DNA of 64,000 bases from Vibrio hepatarius. Lineage in GTDB: Bacteria > Pseudomonadota > Gammaproteobacteria > Enterobacterales > Vibrionaceae. Under the pieces are notes generated by a model. The model was given only the letters and a program-made list of their open reading frames with translations, had not been told where the DNA came from and did not search any database. A program made the translations under genes and the position numbers. The stretch is taken from positions 62,001-126,000 of the forward strand of contig NZ_JAATOO010000007.1 of the NCBI RefSeq assembly GCF_011806575.1, read 5' to 3'. Of this stretch, positions 12,173 through 22,953 are shown piece after piece. Position 1 is the first letter of the stretch. The number at the start of each line of letters is the position of its first letter.

Positions 12173-14255
12173 ATATAGGCTGTTCTTTACGTTTTTTGGT
12201 TTGTCTTTCTACATTTTTAAGATAGTCGTAAATAGCAATCTGCGAACGGACTTTCTTGCGGTTTCCGCGCGGAACATAAGTGTTGCTCATTTCTTTATCG
12301 ATCCAGCGTGCCTTCACTGTATCGGTAAAGTGGATATTAATGATATCAATAATGCGCTGTTTTAGACGTTCGTCACGCACAGGGGCGGTCACTTCAATCC
12401 GGTAGTCGATGTTACGCGTCATCCAGTCAGCGGAAGAGATATAAACTTGTGGGTCACCGTCGTTGTGGGTGATCAGTACGCGAGGATGTTCCAAGAATCG
12501 GTCGACAATACTGATGATCTGAATATTGTCGCTCACCCCTTCCACGCCAGGAACCAGGGAGCACATGCCGCGAATGATCATTTTTATCTCGACACCAAAG
12601 GTGCTGGCGCCATACAGCTTGTTGATTAAACCTCGGTCGACTAAGTTATTCACTTTGAGTGTAATCGACGCTTTTTTGCCTAGCTTGGCGTTGGCGATTT
12701 CGTTGTCGATCAAACGGTAAAGCTGCTTACGTGAGTTACGCGGCGAAACCAATAAATGGTTGAAGCGCACCGGACGGTAAGGGTTTTCAATGTAGCCAAA
12801 TACATTACGTACTTCGTCAGTCAAATCTGGGTCGGCGGTCAGCAATGAGAAGTCGGTGTAAATACGCGCGGTTTTCTCGTGAAAGTTACCAGTACCTATA
12901 TGGGCGTAGCTGACCACTTCTTCGTCTTCTTTTCGGCTAATCAACAGTAATTTGGAGTGGATCTTAAGCCCCGGTGCGCCAAAGATGACGTGCACGCCAG
13001 CTTCGGTCAGGACTCGAGACCACTCGATATTTGCCTCTTCGTCAAAGCGCGCTTGTAGCTCGACAACCACGGTCACTTGCTTGCCATTGTGAACCGCGTC
13101 GATCAGAGAGTTCATCAAGCGCGAGTTCTTCGCCACGCGATAGATATTGATTTTGATGCTCAGTACTTTCGGGTCGAACGAGGCTTGTCTTACCAACTCA
13201 CTGATGTGGTCAAAGGTGTGATACGGATAGTAGAGCAGAATATCTTGCGCTCTGATCGCGTCAAATTTGTTGGCGTAGCCTTCAAAATCGGCACATTTCA
13301 TCGGTGGCAGAGGTTTATTTTCTAGATAGTCACGACCGACATTGGGAAAACCGATGAAGTCTTTGAAGTTGTGGTAGCGTGCGCCAGGGATCAGGCTGTC
13401 ATAGTTGGAAATTTGCAGCTTTTCACACAGCAACGCCAGCATTTCAGGAGGCATGTCGCGCTGATAAACAAAGCGCACTGGCATTGCGGTTAAACGCTGG
13501 CTTAAACCTTCCGACATCTGTTCCAGTAAGCTGTGTTCAACCTCGTGGCTTAAGTCGTATTCCGCGTCACGTGTCATCTTCATTGCATAACCGTGAAGCT
13601 CTTCAAAATCGAAGAAACCGCGGAACAGTTCATCCAAGCAGTAGCGGATAATGTTATCGAGCAGAATAATGGTTTTACGGCGCTTGCCTTTTTGCTCCGG
13701 AACCATCACAAAACGAGGCAGGTGGTCGGTCGGTATTTCGATCAGCGCGTATTGGCTTTGCTCTTGATTTTTAATATCGACCGCAATGTAAGCATACTCG
13801 TCTTTTAAGAATTGCAGGACGTCGATATCGTCATGCAGCAGCAACGGGGTGATATGCGGGAGAACTTCACTGGTAAAATATTTTTTTACCCACTTTTGTT
13901 GCGCTTCGCTGAGTTGGGTTTCGTTAACTAGAAAAATTCGTCGCCGTGCCATTTCACGGATCAGCTCGGCGTAGAGTTCGTCAAAGCTTTCATTCAATCT
14001 AAGCGCTTTGGTCTGCATTTTTTTCAGTAAGTGCTTGGAATTATCGTTGCCACCACGTTCTTGGCTAATCAGGATGCGGCGTTTTACGTCGGCAAAACGG
14101 ACTTTGTAAAATTCATCTAAATTATTGGAAAATATACCTAAAAAACGAATGCGCTCGATGAGAGGAACACTTTTATCGGCTGCTTCTTGTAGCACCCGCT
14201 CGTTGAATGACAACCAGCTTAGTTCCTTCTCGATATACAGCTTCTCTGCGCTCAT
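12129..14255 (-). CDS. ppk1: Polyphosphate kinase 1
   Basis: PPK1 reversibly makes inorganic polyphosphate from ATP. The 708 residues cover all four domains. The N-terminus is [20 protein letters not shown], and the catalytic histidine region is [11 protein letters not shown] with the partner motif [18 protein letters not shown], both in the two PLD-like C-terminal domains. It is the first gene of a ppk1-ppx operon with a 44-base overlap. A Pho-box candidate on its own strand lies 78-95 bases upstream of the start, divergent from that of pstC. Confidence 0.97.
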   Translation of the reverse strand: MSAEKLYIEKELSWLSFNERVLQEAADKSVPLIERIRFLGIFSNNLDEFYKVRFADVKRRILISQERGGNDNSKHLLKKMQTKALRLNESFDELYAELIREMARRRIFLVNETQLSEAQQKWVKKYFTSEVLPHITPLLLHDDIDVLQFLKDEYAYIAVDIKNQEQSQYALIEIPTDHLPRFVMVPEQKGKRRKTIILLDNIIRYCLDELFRGFFDFEELHGYAMKMTRDAEYDLSHEVEHSLLEQMSEGLSQRLTAMPVRFVYQRDMPPEMLALLCEKLQISNYDSLIPGARYHNFKDFIGFPNVGRDYLENKPLPPMKCADFEGYANKFDAIRAQDILLYYPYHTFDHISELVRQASFDPKVLSIKINIYRVAKNSRLMNSLIDAVHNGKQVTVVVELQARFDEEANIEWSRVLTEAGVHVIFGAPGLKIHSKLLLISRKEDEEVVSYAHIGTGNFHEKTARIYTDFSLLTADPDLTDEVRNVFGYIENPYRPVRFNHLLVSPRNSRKQLYRLIDNEIANAKLGKKASITLKVNNLVDRGLINKLYGASTFGVEIKMIIRGMCSLVPGVEGVSDNIQIISIVDRFLEHPRVLITHNDGDPQVYISSADWMTRNIDYRIEVTAPVRDERLKQRIIDIINIHFTDTVKARWIDKEMSNTYVPRGNRKKVRSQIAIYDYLKNVERQTKKRKEQPIYEESIPADSRRSRD

Positions 14256-14332
14256 GGTCTTATCTTCCTAACGTAACTGACGAAAATGAAGGACTGATTT
14301 GTCCTACAAGCGTAGCAAATTAAGATCTTTAT

Positions 14333-14350
14333 ATGACACTTTTATGGCAA
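14333..14350 (-). promoter_or_regulatory. Pho box upstream of ppk1
   Basis: On the minus strand TTGCCATAAAAGTGTCAT matches the Pho-box consensus at about 13 of 18 positions, with A/T bases in the spacer. It lies 78 bases before the ppk1 start, which suggests that polyphosphate synthesis is induced on phosphate starvation by PhoB. Confidence 0.65.
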
Positions 14351-14386
14351 TTCTTTATTGCATTGTTTTCAGCGGTTTAATGGGAT

Positions 14387-14404
14387 TTGTAATATAATTG
14401 TCAC
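14387..14404 (+). promoter_or_regulatory. Pho box upstream of the pstCAB-phoU operon
   Basis: TTGTAATATAATTGTCAC fits the Pho-box pattern, with a perfect TTGTCAC second half, 48 bases before the preferred pstC start. It is separated by only 36 bases from the minus-strand box that serves ppk1. Confidence 0.65.
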
Positions 14405-14451
14405 CTAATCGACATATTATACATTTGGGTTAATTTAAGTAAGTGAGACAA

Positions 14452-16635
14452 ATGGCCAAAGCCGAATTTTCATTACGTGAGCGTGATCGAAAGCGATTGA
14501 TTAAAGATCGTTTGGTTCGGTTTGCGGTATCGACTGGTGGTGTCGGTGTTTTAGCAGCTTTGGTGCTGATTTTTGTCTATCTTGCGATGATGGTTCTGCC
14601 GTTGTTTTCCGACGCGCAACTGACGCCAAATATCGCTAAACAAAGTGTGAATGTCTCGCAGCCAGTCGCGTTGGGCGTGGATGATTACGGTGAGCATGCT
14701 TATTTGATTTCCCAGCAAGGTTCCGTCGATTTTTGGCAACTCAATAGCCTCGCTACTCAGCCAACACATAGCGTGCAAATCTCGGGTGACTACAGCTTGT
14801 TTGCGAAAAGTGTTGCCGCTCAAGGTTGGTTTGCTTTTGCCAATCCATCCGGTGAGGTCACGCTATTTCGACCAGAAATGACCAGCACTCTGAAGGGGCA
14901 AAAACGCGCGTTTTCTCCTGCTGTTGAACAGCAAACAGTACCACTTAGTCTCAAGGGCGAGAGCGACTTAAAGCAGTTTGCTTTTGCTTATGACGAGCAG
15001 ATTACCTTAGCGGGCTACTATCAAGACGGGCGCGTTAAAGTGGTGTGGCAAGACCAAGCAGACTCAACACTCAGCTACACCTTTAATCAGCCGTTTACAG
15101 GTTTAGAGCAACTGATTTTAACACCAGACGGCAATACGCTTTACCTACGTACCGGTTCAGAGTTAGTCGTGGCGAAGAAAGCGCAGCAACGTTTTGTTGT
15201 TCGTGAAATTGTCGATCTAAGTCTAGGTGAAGAAAAACACGTCGTGAGCGATATCCAGTTGTTGTCGGGCGCATACTCGTTACTGGTTAGCCATCGCGAC
15301 GGATTAGTCTCGCAATGGTTTGACGTACTCAACGGCGGTGAGCGAAAACTGACTCATATTCGTGAGTTTAAGCTCGCGTCGGCGCTGCAATTCTTATTGC
15401 CAGATACGTACCGCAAGGGCTTCTACAGTTTCTACATTAATGGCACGGTACAGAGTCATTACACCACCAGTGAAAAGCTAGTGATCTTCAATCGGGCCTA
15501 TGAGAAAGCACCGCAATTGGCGGCGATGTCGAACAATGAAAAGTTCTTAATTGCGTTGTCATCATCGACGCTGTCGTTAGCGAAAATCAATAATCCGTTT
15601 CCCGAAATTTCATTGTCGTCGCTGTGGCAAAAGGTCTGGTATGAAAGCTACCCAGAACCGGCTTACGTTTGGCAGACAACCTCTGCCAACGATTCGTTTG
15701 AGGCGAAATTCAGCTTAGTACCAATCGCATTTGGTACCTTGAAAGCGGCTGCGTTTGCAATGTTATTTGCCGTACCTATCGCGGTGTTGGGCGCGATTTA
15801 CACTGCGTACTTTATGACACCGAAAATGCGCCGTGTGGTGAAACCTTCGATTGAACTGATGGAAGCGCTGCCCACGGTAATCATCGGCTTCTTAGCGGGG
15901 TTGTGGTTTGCGCCGATTGTTGAGCGACATCTTGCCGCCGTGGTCAGCCTGATGCTGTTTTTACCACTGCTGATCGTGTTGGTGGGATTGGCGTGGCATA
16001 AGCTTCCGCGTAATTGGGTAAGTCGTTTTGCCAATGGTTGGCACGCAGTGATCCTAATGCCAGTCATCGTGTTATTTGTCAGCGCGATTTTATCGCAAAG
16101 TGGTGCAATCGAGCAGTGGTTGTTTGCGGGTGATGTCCGTGTATTCCTTGCAGAGCAAGGTATCGACTTTGACCAGCGCAACGCGTTAGTGGTCGGTTTC
16201 GCGATGGGTTTTGCCGTAATACCGACCATATTCACCATCGCCGAAGATGCGATTTTCTCGGTTCCGAAACACTTGTCTGATGGTTCATTGGCACTTGGTG
16301 CCACTCAATGGCAAACCTTGATTCACGTGGTGCTACTGACCGCAAGCCCAGGTATTTTTTCCGCGATCATGATGGGACTTGGCCGCGCGGTGGGGGAAAC
16401 GATGATTGTGCTGATGGCGACAGGGAACACTCCAGTGATGGATTGGAACATCCTTGAAGGGATGCGCACCTTGTCGGCCACCATCGCGGTGGAAATGCCG
16501 GAGTCGGAAGTCGGCAGTTCGCATTACCGAATTTTATTCCTCGCGGCGCTGATACTGTTGGTGTTTACCTTTGCGGTAAACTCAGTCGCGGAGTGGGTAA
16601 GACAAAGATTAAGAGAAAAATATCGTGCGCTTTAA
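14452..16635 (+). CDS. pstC: Enlarged PstC-type phosphate ABC transporter permease
   Basis: The C-terminal ~300 residues are a PstC-like permease with the inner-membrane helices and a coupling motif around GATQWQTLIHVVLL. Normal PstC has about 320 residues, but this one has 727. After a membrane helix at about 25-48 there is a large insert (about 50-420) that looks periplasmic and beta-rich, with repeated strand patterns reminiscent of a propeller, before the permease part. This matches the COG4590-type enlarged permeases. A GTG at 14443 would add three residues; I chose the ATG at 14452. It is first in pstC-pstA-pstB-phoU. Confidence 0.88.
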   Translation: MAKAEFSLRERDRKRLIKDRLVRFAVSTGGVGVLAALVLIFVYLAMMVLPLFSDAQLTPNIAKQSVNVSQPVALGVDDYGEHAYLISQQGSVDFWQLNSLATQPTHSVQISGDYSLFAKSVAAQGWFAFANPSGEVTLFRPEMTSTLKGQKRAFSPAVEQQTVPLSLKGESDLKQFAFAYDEQITLAGYYQDGRVKVVWQDQADSTLSYTFNQPFTGLEQLILTPDGNTLYLRTGSELVVAKKAQQRFVVREIVDLSLGEEKHVVSDIQLLSGAYSLLVSHRDGLVSQWFDVLNGGERKLTHIREFKLASALQFLLPDTYRKGFYSFYINGTVQSHYTTSEKLVIFNRAYEKAPQLAAMSNNEKFLIALSSSTLSLAKINNPFPEISLSSLWQKVWYESYPEPAYVWQTTSANDSFEAKFSLVPIAFGTLKAAAFAMLFAVPIAVLGAIYTAYFMTPKMRRVVKPSIELMEALPTVIIGFLAGLWFAPIVERHLAAVVSLMLFLPLLIVLVGLAWHKLPRNWVSRFANGWHAVILMPVIVLFVSAILSQSGAIEQWLFAGDVRVFLAEQGIDFDQRNALVVGFAMGFAVIPTIFTIAEDAIFSVPKHLSDGSLALGATQWQTLIHVVLLTASPGIFSAIMMGLGRAVGETMIVLMATGNTPVMDWNILEGMRTLSATIAVEMPESEVGSSHYRILFLAALILLVFTFAVNSVAEWVRQRLREKYRAL

Positions 16636-16661
16636 GCAAGTTATAGAAGGAATAGATAGCC

Positions 16662-18308
16662 GTGTTTAAGTGGCTCAAATCAGGCTCTCCATGGATATGG
16701 TTAACCGGCGGTGCGGTCAGTATCAGTCTGTTATCCGTATTAGGTTTGCTGCTGCTTATCGGTTGGAAAGGACTATCATATTTTTGGCCCGCGCCTTTGT
16801 ATCAGTGGCAAACTGAACAAGGAAAAGTATTGGTTGGTCAGCTTTACGCAGAAGAGTATGTTCAAACCAGCCACCTTGAAGAAATGAATATCGAACTGCC
16901 GAAAGAGGTGCAAGAGAAAGGCTTAGTCAAACGTCTTAGCATCAAGGTTGCCAACCGAGACATCTATCCGGCGGACTTTGTCTCTATTTTAGAAATTGAT
17001 GTGTTGAAGCGCAGTAAACCGCAGGGTTGGGCGGTGGTCGAGCGTACACGAGGAGGCGACTTCTACGGTGTGCCCCAAAGTTACTACTTAGAAGATGGCT
17101 CAGTCGTCAAAGACTACCAGCAGCAGATGCAACTTGGCTTGGCGTTTGCCGATTCGGTGCGCAGTGATATTGATAAACTGGTGAGCAAACAGATTCGTGT
17201 GTTAAGTGCACAAGCGGAAAAGCTGAGACTAGAACAACGTAAGAGAGAACTCAACGGCACGCTGGACCAAGCGTTTATGACTCGTTTCGATAGCCAATCG
17301 GCAATCATTAGTGAGCAGTTGACTGAAATGGAGTCACGTTTGGATGACTTACGCCGTCAACTTGAGCAACAAGGTTTGCTGATTCAAGACATGTACGGAG
17401 ATGTGCACAAAATCCCGCTCAATTACGCATTAGATATTTGGTATCCAAACCAAATGTCGTTAGGTGAAAAGTTGATCCATTGGGGCAAGCAAGGTTGGAA
17501 GTTCCTATCTCAAGACCCGCGCGAGTCAAACTCAGAAGGTGGTGTATTCCCGGCGATGTTTGGCACCGTATTGATGGTGTTGATCATGTCGATCATCGTG
17601 ATGCCTCTCGGTGTGATTGCGGCGATTTATCTGCACGAGTACGCCAAGAACAACGCTTTCACCCGTATCATTCGCGTCGCGGTGATTAACTTGGCGGGCG
17701 TACCATCCATTGTCTACGGGGTATTCGGCTTAGGCTTTTTCGTTTACACCTTAGGTGGTTCGATTGACGCGCTGTTTTACGAAGAACGCTTACCTGCGCC
17801 GACATTTGGCACCCCGGGGCTATTGTGGTCCGCGTTGACGCTGGCAGTTCTGACGCTGCCGGTCGTGATTGTCGCGACGGAAGAAGGCTTAACACGTATT
17901 CCTAGTTCGGTTCGTCACGGCTCGCTGGCATTAGGCGCAACGCAGTTTGAAACCATGTGGCGCATTGTGTTGCCGATGGCGAGTCCGGCGATCATCACTG
18001 GATTGATTCTTGCGGTTGCACGTGCCGCCGGTGAAGTAGCACCGCTGATGCTGGTGGGCGTGGTGAAACTAGCCTCGAGCTTACCAGTCGATAGCCAGTT
18101 CCCGTTCTTACACCTAGAGCGTAAATTTATGCACTTAGGCTTTCATGTCTATGATGTTGGCTTCCAAACCACTAATATTGAAAGTGCAAGGCCACTGGTT
18201 TATGCCACGTCATTTTTGCTCGTTACGGTGATCATTGGATTGAACCTGACCGCCATTAGCATCCGCAACAATTTGCGCGAAAAATATCGAACCTTGGGAC
18301 AAGATTAA
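16662..18308 (+). CDS. pstA: Phosphate ABC transporter permease PstA with N-terminal extension
   Basis: PstA is the second permease of the high-affinity phosphate transporter. Typical PstA has about 290 residues and this one has 548. A first helix (about 13-35) is followed by a ~220-residue region (DUF3333-like) with a predicted coiled coil at about 165-250 ([17 protein letters not shown]..., [20 protein letters not shown]), then the permease domain with the [18 protein letters not shown] coupling motif. The GTG start at 16662 has AAGGA upstream. The extension and that of PstC probably form a periplasmic assembly together; this is an inference. Confidence 0.92.
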   Translation: MFKWLKSGSPWIWLTGGAVSISLLSVLGLLLLIGWKGLSYFWPAPLYQWQTEQGKVLVGQLYAEEYVQTSHLEEMNIELPKEVQEKGLVKRLSIKVANRDIYPADFVSILEIDVLKRSKPQGWAVVERTRGGDFYGVPQSYYLEDGSVVKDYQQQMQLGLAFADSVRSDIDKLVSKQIRVLSAQAEKLRLEQRKRELNGTLDQAFMTRFDSQSAIISEQLTEMESRLDDLRRQLEQQGLLIQDMYGDVHKIPLNYALDIWYPNQMSLGEKLIHWGKQGWKFLSQDPRESNSEGGVFPAMFGTVLMVLIMSIIVMPLGVIAAIYLHEYAKNNAFTRIIRVAVINLAGVPSIVYGVFGLGFFVYTLGGSIDALFYEERLPAPTFGTPGLLWSALTLAVLTLPVVIVATEEGLTRIPSSVRHGSLALGATQFETMWRIVLPMASPAIITGLILAVARAAGEVAPLMLVGVVKLASSLPVDSQFPFLHLERKFMHLGFHVYDVGFQTTNIESARPLVYATSFLLVTVIIGLNLTAISIRNNLREKYRTLGQD

Positions 18309-18310
18309 AG

Positions 18311-19129
18311 ATGTTTTCAGTAGATCAAACACTGGGGTATCCAGCCCCGTTAGATGTGAACAACTTAAGCGATGAGCAAACGGCAATTGCCATCGAAGAG
18401 CTTAATTTGTTCTATCAAAACGCCCAAGCGTTGACCGATATCTCGATGCGAATCCCCAAAGGTCAGGTAACGGCGTTTATCGGCCCGTCGGGTTGTGGTA
18501 AATCGACGTTGCTACGCTGCATCAATCGTATGAACGATCTGGTCGAAGGTTGCCGAGTGGAAGGCAAGGTTAAGCTGCACAATAAAAATGTCTACCATCC
18601 GGAAGTGGATGTCGCGACGCTGCGCCGCCGAGTCGGGATGGTTTTCCAAAGGCCAAATCCATTCCCAAAATCGATTTATGAAAATGTGGTTTACGGACTG
18701 CGTTTGCAAGGGATTAAGAATAGCCGAGTGTTGGATGATGCGGTGGAACGTTCGTTACGCTCTGCGGCGCTTTGGGATGAAGTCAAAGACCGACTGCACG
18801 AAAATGCGTTTGGTTTGTCTGGTGGTCAGCAGCAACGTTTGGTGATTGCTCGCGCGATTGCAATTGAACCAGAGGTGCTATTGCTTGATGAACCGACGTC
18901 GGCGTTGGACCCAATCTCAACCTTGACCATTGAAGAACTGATCAATGATCTGAAAACCAAATATACTGTAGTTATCGTTACGCATAACATGCAGCAAGCG
19001 GCGAGGGTGAGCGATCACACGGCGTTTATTCATATGGGTAAGTTGATAGAGTACTCAGATACCGACTCTATTTTTACTTCACCATTGAAAAAGCAGACCG
19101 AAGACTACATTACTGGTAGATACGGTTAA
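18311..19129 (+). CDS. pstB: Phosphate ABC transporter ATP-binding protein PstB
   Basis: PstB hydrolyses ATP to power phosphate import and takes part in signalling to PhoR. The 272 residues contain Walker A ([12 protein letters not shown]), the Q-loop ([16 protein letters not shown]), the ABC signature ([14 protein letters not shown]), Walker B ([13 protein letters not shown]) and the H-loop (VTHNMQQA). It starts 2 bases after the pstA stop, indicating tight coupling. Confidence 0.98.
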   Translation: MFSVDQTLGYPAPLDVNNLSDEQTAIAIEELNLFYQNAQALTDISMRIPKGQVTAFIGPSGCGKSTLLRCINRMNDLVEGCRVEGKVKLHNKNVYHPEVDVATLRRRVGMVFQRPNPFPKSIYENVVYGLRLQGIKNSRVLDDAVERSLRSAALWDEVKDRLHENAFGLSGGQQQRLVIARAIAIEPEVLLLDEPTSALDPISTLTIEELINDLKTKYTVVIVTHNMQQAARVSDHTAFIHMGKLIEYSDTDSIFTSPLKKQTEDYITGRYG

Positions 19130-19156
19130 GAAAACTAAGGGAGTTAGAGACATTTC

Positions 19157-19855
19157 ATGAATTTTGGTCGTCATATTTCAGGTCAGTTTAATGTCGAGCT
19201 CGAGTCGATCCGTACCCATGTATTAACCATGGGTGGTTTGGTTGAGCAGCAATTGTCATTCGCTATGCAGGCGTTGAACAAAGAGGACATTGAGCTGGCA
19301 AGAAAAGTGGTGCGCGACGACCATAAAGTCAACGCGATGGAAGTCTCTATCGACGAAGCTTGTACCCGCATTATCGCTAAGCGGCAGCCGACGGCGAAAG
19401 ATTTACGTTTGATCATGGCGATCATCAAAACCATTACCGACCTTGAACGAATCGGTGATGTCGCGACTAAGATGGCGTATGTGGCGATCGAAAGTCCTTC
19501 TTCTAAAGAGTGCCAGTTTCAGGTTTCGCTCGAGCCTTTGTGCCGTCAGGCTATTACTATGCTGCACCAAGTGCTGGATGCCTTTGCGCGTATGGACGTA
19601 GATGCGGCGGCAGAAGTGTACAAGTTAGACGACAAAATCGATGCCGAATACGAAGCGGTGATCCGTCAGTTGATGACCTACATGATGGAAGACCCGAAAA
19701 ACATTCCCAATATCCTACAGGTCATGTGGTCAGCGCGCGCCATTGAACGAGTCGGTGATCGCTGCCAAAACATCTGTGAATACATCATCTACTTCGTCAA
19801 AGGCAAAGACGTTCGCCACCTCGGTGAGCAGAGTATCGATGACGCGTTGAAGTAA
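19157..19855 (+). CDS. phoU: Phosphate signalling protein PhoU
   Basis: PhoU links the Pst transporter to PhoR and keeps the Pho regulon off when phosphate is plentiful. The 232-residue all-helical protein has two PhoU repeats, each with the metal-binding pattern ERIGD ([15 protein letters not shown] and [19 protein letters not shown]). It ends the pst operon and converges on ppk2, 6 bases away. Confidence 0.97.
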   Translation: MNFGRHISGQFNVELESIRTHVLTMGGLVEQQLSFAMQALNKEDIELARKVVRDDHKVNAMEVSIDEACTRIIAKRQPTAKDLRLIMAIIKTITDLERIGDVATKMAYVAIESPSSKECQFQVSLEPLCRQAITMLHQVLDAFARMDVDAAAEVYKLDDKIDAEYEAVIRQLMTYMMEDPKNIPNILQVMWSARAIERVGDRCQNICEYIIYFVKGKDVRHLGEQSIDDALK

Positions 19856-19861
19856 TACTTA

Positions 19862-20644
19862 CTAATATTTCTGCGGGACAAAGGTTTGTTCTTCGACGGG
19901 CGGGCGGATATAGCCTGCTTTATTCAACTCGGGTAGCTCAATCGGTGGGTAATCCACTTCCTGATAATCAATCTGGCTCAACAAATGGCTGATGCAGTTT
20001 AGCCGTGCGCGCTTTTTATCATCAGAGGGTACAACCCACCACGGGCAATGTTTCGAATCAGTGTGCAGAAACATCTTGTCTTTGGCTTCTGAATATTCCA
20101 CCCAGCGGTTGCGTGATTCCAAATCCATCGGGCTGAATTTCCATCGTTTTAGCGGAGTGTTGATGCGGTCCAGAAAGCGCTGTTCTTGCTCTTCGTCGGA
20201 AACGGAAAACCAGTATTTGATCAGGATGATGCCGGAGCGCTGCAGCATGCGTTCGAACTCTGGACAAGAGCGGAGAAACTCTTCGTATTCGTCTTCGTTG
20301 CAAAAGCTCATCACTTTTTCGACCCCAGCGCGGTTATACCAACTGCGGTCAAACAATACGATTTCTCCGGCGGAAGGTAAATGTGCCACATAGCGCTGGA
20401 AGTACCATTGGGTCTTCTCTTTTTCCGTTGGGGCGGGCAGGGCTGCGACGCGGCAGACACGAGGGTTGAGTTTCTCGGTGATGCGTTTGATGACGCCACC
20501 TTTGCCAGCGGCATCTCGACCTTCAAAAATCACGACGACTTTGAGTCCGTCACGTTTTACCCATTCTTGCAGTTTCACTAACTCGACTTGCAAGCGTTCT
20601 AGCTCTTTGCGATAGAACTTTTTATCCAGCTTTCCGTTGCCCAT
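19862..20644 (-). CDS. ppk2: Polyphosphate kinase 2 (PPK2 family)
   Basis: PPK2 enzymes use polyphosphate to phosphorylate nucleotides. The 260-residue single-domain protein has Walker A (FEGRDAAGKGG), the lid-region pattern (TEKEKTQWYFQRYVAHLPSAGE), and Walker B (EIVLFDRSWYNRAGVE). One-domain class I proteins favour nucleoside diphosphates, but substrate preference cannot be read here. It lies tail-to-tail with phoU and adds a second, unrelated polyphosphate enzyme to the PPK1-Ppx pair. Confidence 0.93.
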   Translation of the reverse strand: MGNGKLDKKFYRKELERLQVELVKLQEWVKRDGLKVVVIFEGRDAAGKGGVIKRITEKLNPRVCRVAALPAPTEKEKTQWYFQRYVAHLPSAGEIVLFDRSWYNRAGVEKVMSFCNEDEYEEFLRSCPEFERMLQRSGIILIKYWFSVSDEEQEQRFLDRINTPLKRWKFSPMDLESRNRWVEYSEAKDKMFLHTDSKHCPWWVVPSDDKKRARLNCISHLLSQIDYQEVDYPPIELPELNKAGYIRPPVEEQTFVPQKY

Positions 20645-20728
20645 ACTGTGGTCCTTGTGAGATGGCTAACTATTGGTCTCTGTAATCAATATGCTAGCAT
20701 CGCGAGAGTGCAAAGATGTATCTCGAAG

Positions 20729-21475
20729 TTAAGAACTGAGAGCCTCAACGATCTGACGAATAGCGTGTGAATTCGTAACCGGAATCGCAAAATCATCGAC
20801 GTCCTGCGCGCCCATTTTTGCGCTTTCGGCTATCAGCTTCATTTTGCTTGGACGGATGGTTTTTCCTGACAGATGCACTTCCCGCACGCCAGTTTGTTCA
20901 ACCAGTTTAGCGACATTGCTGGCGTTAAGTCCTGCGCCAGCCATGATCGCAATTCGTCCGTCCGCTTGTTTGACCATCTTGGCCAATGTATCAGCACCTT
21001 GTTCGACATTCGCCGCTAAGCCAGAAGTTAATACTCGTTCGCAACCTAGGCCAATAATCGCTTCCAGCGCTTGTTCTACGTTTCTGCACTGGTCGATAGC
21101 GCGGTGAAAAGTCACGCCCAGTCCGTATAACTTTGCTCTCTCTAGCAATTGCTGAGCTAAGTGGAGATCAACGTCACCATTGGCTTTTAGAACGCCAAAC
21201 ACAACTCCTTGTAGTCCTGCTTCTGCGGCCGCTTCGATGTCATACAGCATTGAATCAATGTCATCTTGGTCGTAGAGAAAATCCCCTTGGCGCGGTCGAA
21301 TCATGGCGTAAACAGGCACGGTTGCGATCTCGGCGGCTGTTTTCATTAGGCCAAAGCTTGGCGTCAATCCGCCTAACGACAGAGACGAGCACAGCTCGAT
21401 ACGCGTCGCACCGCCAGATATTGCGTTGTGTAGGGATTCTAAGTTGTCGATACAAACTTCAATGTGGTAGTTCAT
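20729..21475 (-). CDS. cutC: CutC family protein
   Basis: CutC is a TIM-barrel protein of 248 residues, historically linked to copper tolerance; its true biochemical role is unsettled. The sequence begins [14 protein letters not shown] and shows the [19 protein letters not shown] and [17 protein letters not shown] motifs of the family. I see no copper-responsive operator nearby. It stands alone on the minus strand between ppk2 and yebG. Confidence 0.93.
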   Translation of the reverse strand: MNYHIEVCIDNLESLHNAISGGATRIELCSSLSLGGLTPSFGLMKTAAEIATVPVYAMIRPRQGDFLYDQDDIDSMLYDIEAAAEAGLQGVVFGVLKANGDVDLHLAQQLLERAKLYGLGVTFHRAIDQCRNVEQALEAIIGLGCERVLTSGLAANVEQGADTLAKMVKQADGRIAIMAGAGLNASNVAKLVEQTGVREVHLSGKTIRPSKMKLIAESAKMGAQDVDDFAIPVTNSHAIRQIVEALSS

Positions 21476-21569
21476 TTGACTGCTCTCGAGTGGGGGAATA
21501 GAGGTATTTTAGCCTGTTTGAAATGGTGCAATTAGGGTAAAGATAACGGTTTCGCTTTTCCCTAAATAG

Positions 21570-21597
21570 AAAAAACCTCAGCAATGGCTGAGGTTTT
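21570..21597 (-). terminator. Terminator of yebG
   Basis: An 11-bp perfect stem (AAAACCTCAGC / GCTGAGGTTTT) with a 4-nt loop is followed on the minus strand by a T-run, 21 bases after the yebG stop. Confidence 0.9.
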
Positions 21598-21618
21598 CTG
21601 ATTGGCTGGTTTGGGTGC

Positions 21619-21921
21619 TTATGCCGCGTCTTCTTGAGCTTCTGGCTCTTCTTTATCAACCGCAGCCACTTTTGCTTTTTTTGGTGCAGGTTTGCGTTTT
21701 GCGCCCAGAGCGTACAGCACTTCTTCTTTGTTTTGTGCCAGGAACATAGCCAAGTCTTCTTGCTTGCCTTCGTCTTCCAGCAGTTCACTTTTACCTAGTA
21801 GCTCAAATAGCTCGTCCGCCATATCAAGCATTTTATCGTATGCGTCAGCTTCCGCTTTAGAGGTAAAAGTCATTTTCTCTTCTCCATTGCGTTCTACCAC
21901 GTACTTGACGATTACAGCCAT
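21619..21921 (-). CDS. yebG: SOS-inducible protein YebG
   Basis: YebG is a small DNA-damage-inducible protein of uncertain function. The 100-residue product starts with MAVIVKYVVERNGEEKMTFTS, has the family helix region AYDKMLDMADELFELL, and ends in a Lys/Ala/Glu-rich tail. A near-perfect LexA box lies 34-53 bases upstream, which supports the identity. Confidence 0.94.
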   Translation of the reverse strand: MAVIVKYVVERNGEEKMTFTSKAEADAYDKMLDMADELFELLGKSELLEDEGKQEDLAMFLAQNKEEVLYALGAKRKPAPKKAKVAAVDKEEPEAQEDAA

Positions 21922-21954
21922 GGTTGGTCCTCTAGTTAAATTTGCCCAAGTAAT

Positions 21955-21974
21955 TACTGTCTGTTTATACAGTT
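21955..21974 (-). promoter_or_regulatory. LexA (SOS) box of yebG
   Basis: TACTGTCTGTTTATACAGTT matches the LexA operator pattern CTGT-N8-ACAG exactly in both half-sites, with the flanking TA and T also matching the extended consensus. It lies 34 bases from the yebG start. Confidence 0.93.
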
Positions 21975-22022
21975 TTTGACCAATTAAGTCCAGACAACCC
22001 CTAGGATATGCGAACTAGGTGG

Positions 22023-22916
22023 TTACTCTTTACTCCACTGGTCACAGAATTCGATAAAGCTTTTCAATAAAGGGCTTTGGTATTTCTCTTTGTGTACCAG
22101 TAACCAATAGCGACGTTTCATATCCAGCGGCAATTTGAGTTCCACTACGCGGCCATCTTTTAGTGCTGGTTCAGCGGCGAGTTTGGATAAGCAGCCTAGT
22201 CCTAATCCCGCCGATACACAGTTGATCAGCGCCTCGGTTGTGTTGAGCTGAAACGCTTCTTGCCACTGCTCGATACGAGGGGCGATCGCGCGGAGGAAAA
22301 ACTCTCTCGATCCCGAACCTGCTTCGCGCAAAATCCAATCGCTGTTTTCTAAATGGCCGATGGTAAAGCTTTGTTGAGTCGCTAACGGAGATGACGGCGA
22401 GCAAATCACGCACATCTCATCTTCGCTAAATTGTTGCGAAATCAACTGTGGGTGCAGAGTTTTGCCTTCAATAAGCGCAATATCGAGCTCGTAATCGACC
22501 AACTTTTCACAAATCAATGCCGAGTTGGAAATGAATAGGCTCTGCGATTTGTGTCCGGTGTGATTTCTGAAATCGCTTAACAAATAAGGCGCGACTTGGT
22601 TACCAATGGTGTCACTGGCGCCAATTCGCAACGCACCGACAAGCGTTTGGTCACCCTCAAACAGCTGTTCGATGTTCTCTGCGCGCTCGATCAGTTCATC
22701 GGCGAGAGGCAGAAGCTTTTGTCCTTCCTGATTGAGAATTAATCGGTTATTGACCCGGTCAAACAAAGAGTGACCGATCTGCTTTTCCAGCTCGGCGAGC
22801 GACATACTCACTGCTGCTTTGGAAAGAAACAAGGCTTCCGATGCGGAAGTAAGCGTGTCGTGTTGGGTGATCGCGATAAACACCCGTAGCTGCTTAAGTG
22901 AGATATTGCTGGCCAT
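22023..22916 (-). CDS. LysR-family regulator (YeiE-like)
   Basis: This 297-residue LysR-type regulator has an N-terminal winged helix (LKQLRVFIAITQHDTLTSAS, KAAVSMSLAELEKQIGHSLFDR) and a periplasmic-binding-like effector domain. The effector part, with LRIGASDTIGNQVAPYLL and WILREAGSGSREFFL, resembles E. coli YeiE, but the ligand is unknown. It is divergent from the TDT-family transporter, separated by 111 bases, and probably controls that gene. Confidence 0.88.
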   Translation of the reverse strand: MASNISLKQLRVFIAITQHDTLTSASEALFLSKAAVSMSLAELEKQIGHSLFDRVNNRLILNQEGQKLLPLADELIERAENIEQLFEGDQTLVGALRIGASDTIGNQVAPYLLSDFRNHTGHKSQSLFISNSALICEKLVDYELDIALIEGKTLHPQLISQQFSEDEMCVICSPSSPLATQQSFTIGHLENSDWILREAGSGSREFFLRAIAPRIEQWQEAFQLNTTEALINCVSAGLGLGCLSKLAAEPALKDGRVVELKLPLDMKRRYWLLVHKEKYQSPLLKSFIEFCDQWSKE

Positions 22917-22953
22917 AATATGATGTTTAGTATTACTGAACGTTTGTTTTAAA

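Noticed and set aside
15798..16304. A 168-residue minus-strand ORF inside pstC
   Set aside because: It is fully antisense to the permease domain and has low-complexity composition expected of a shadow frame.
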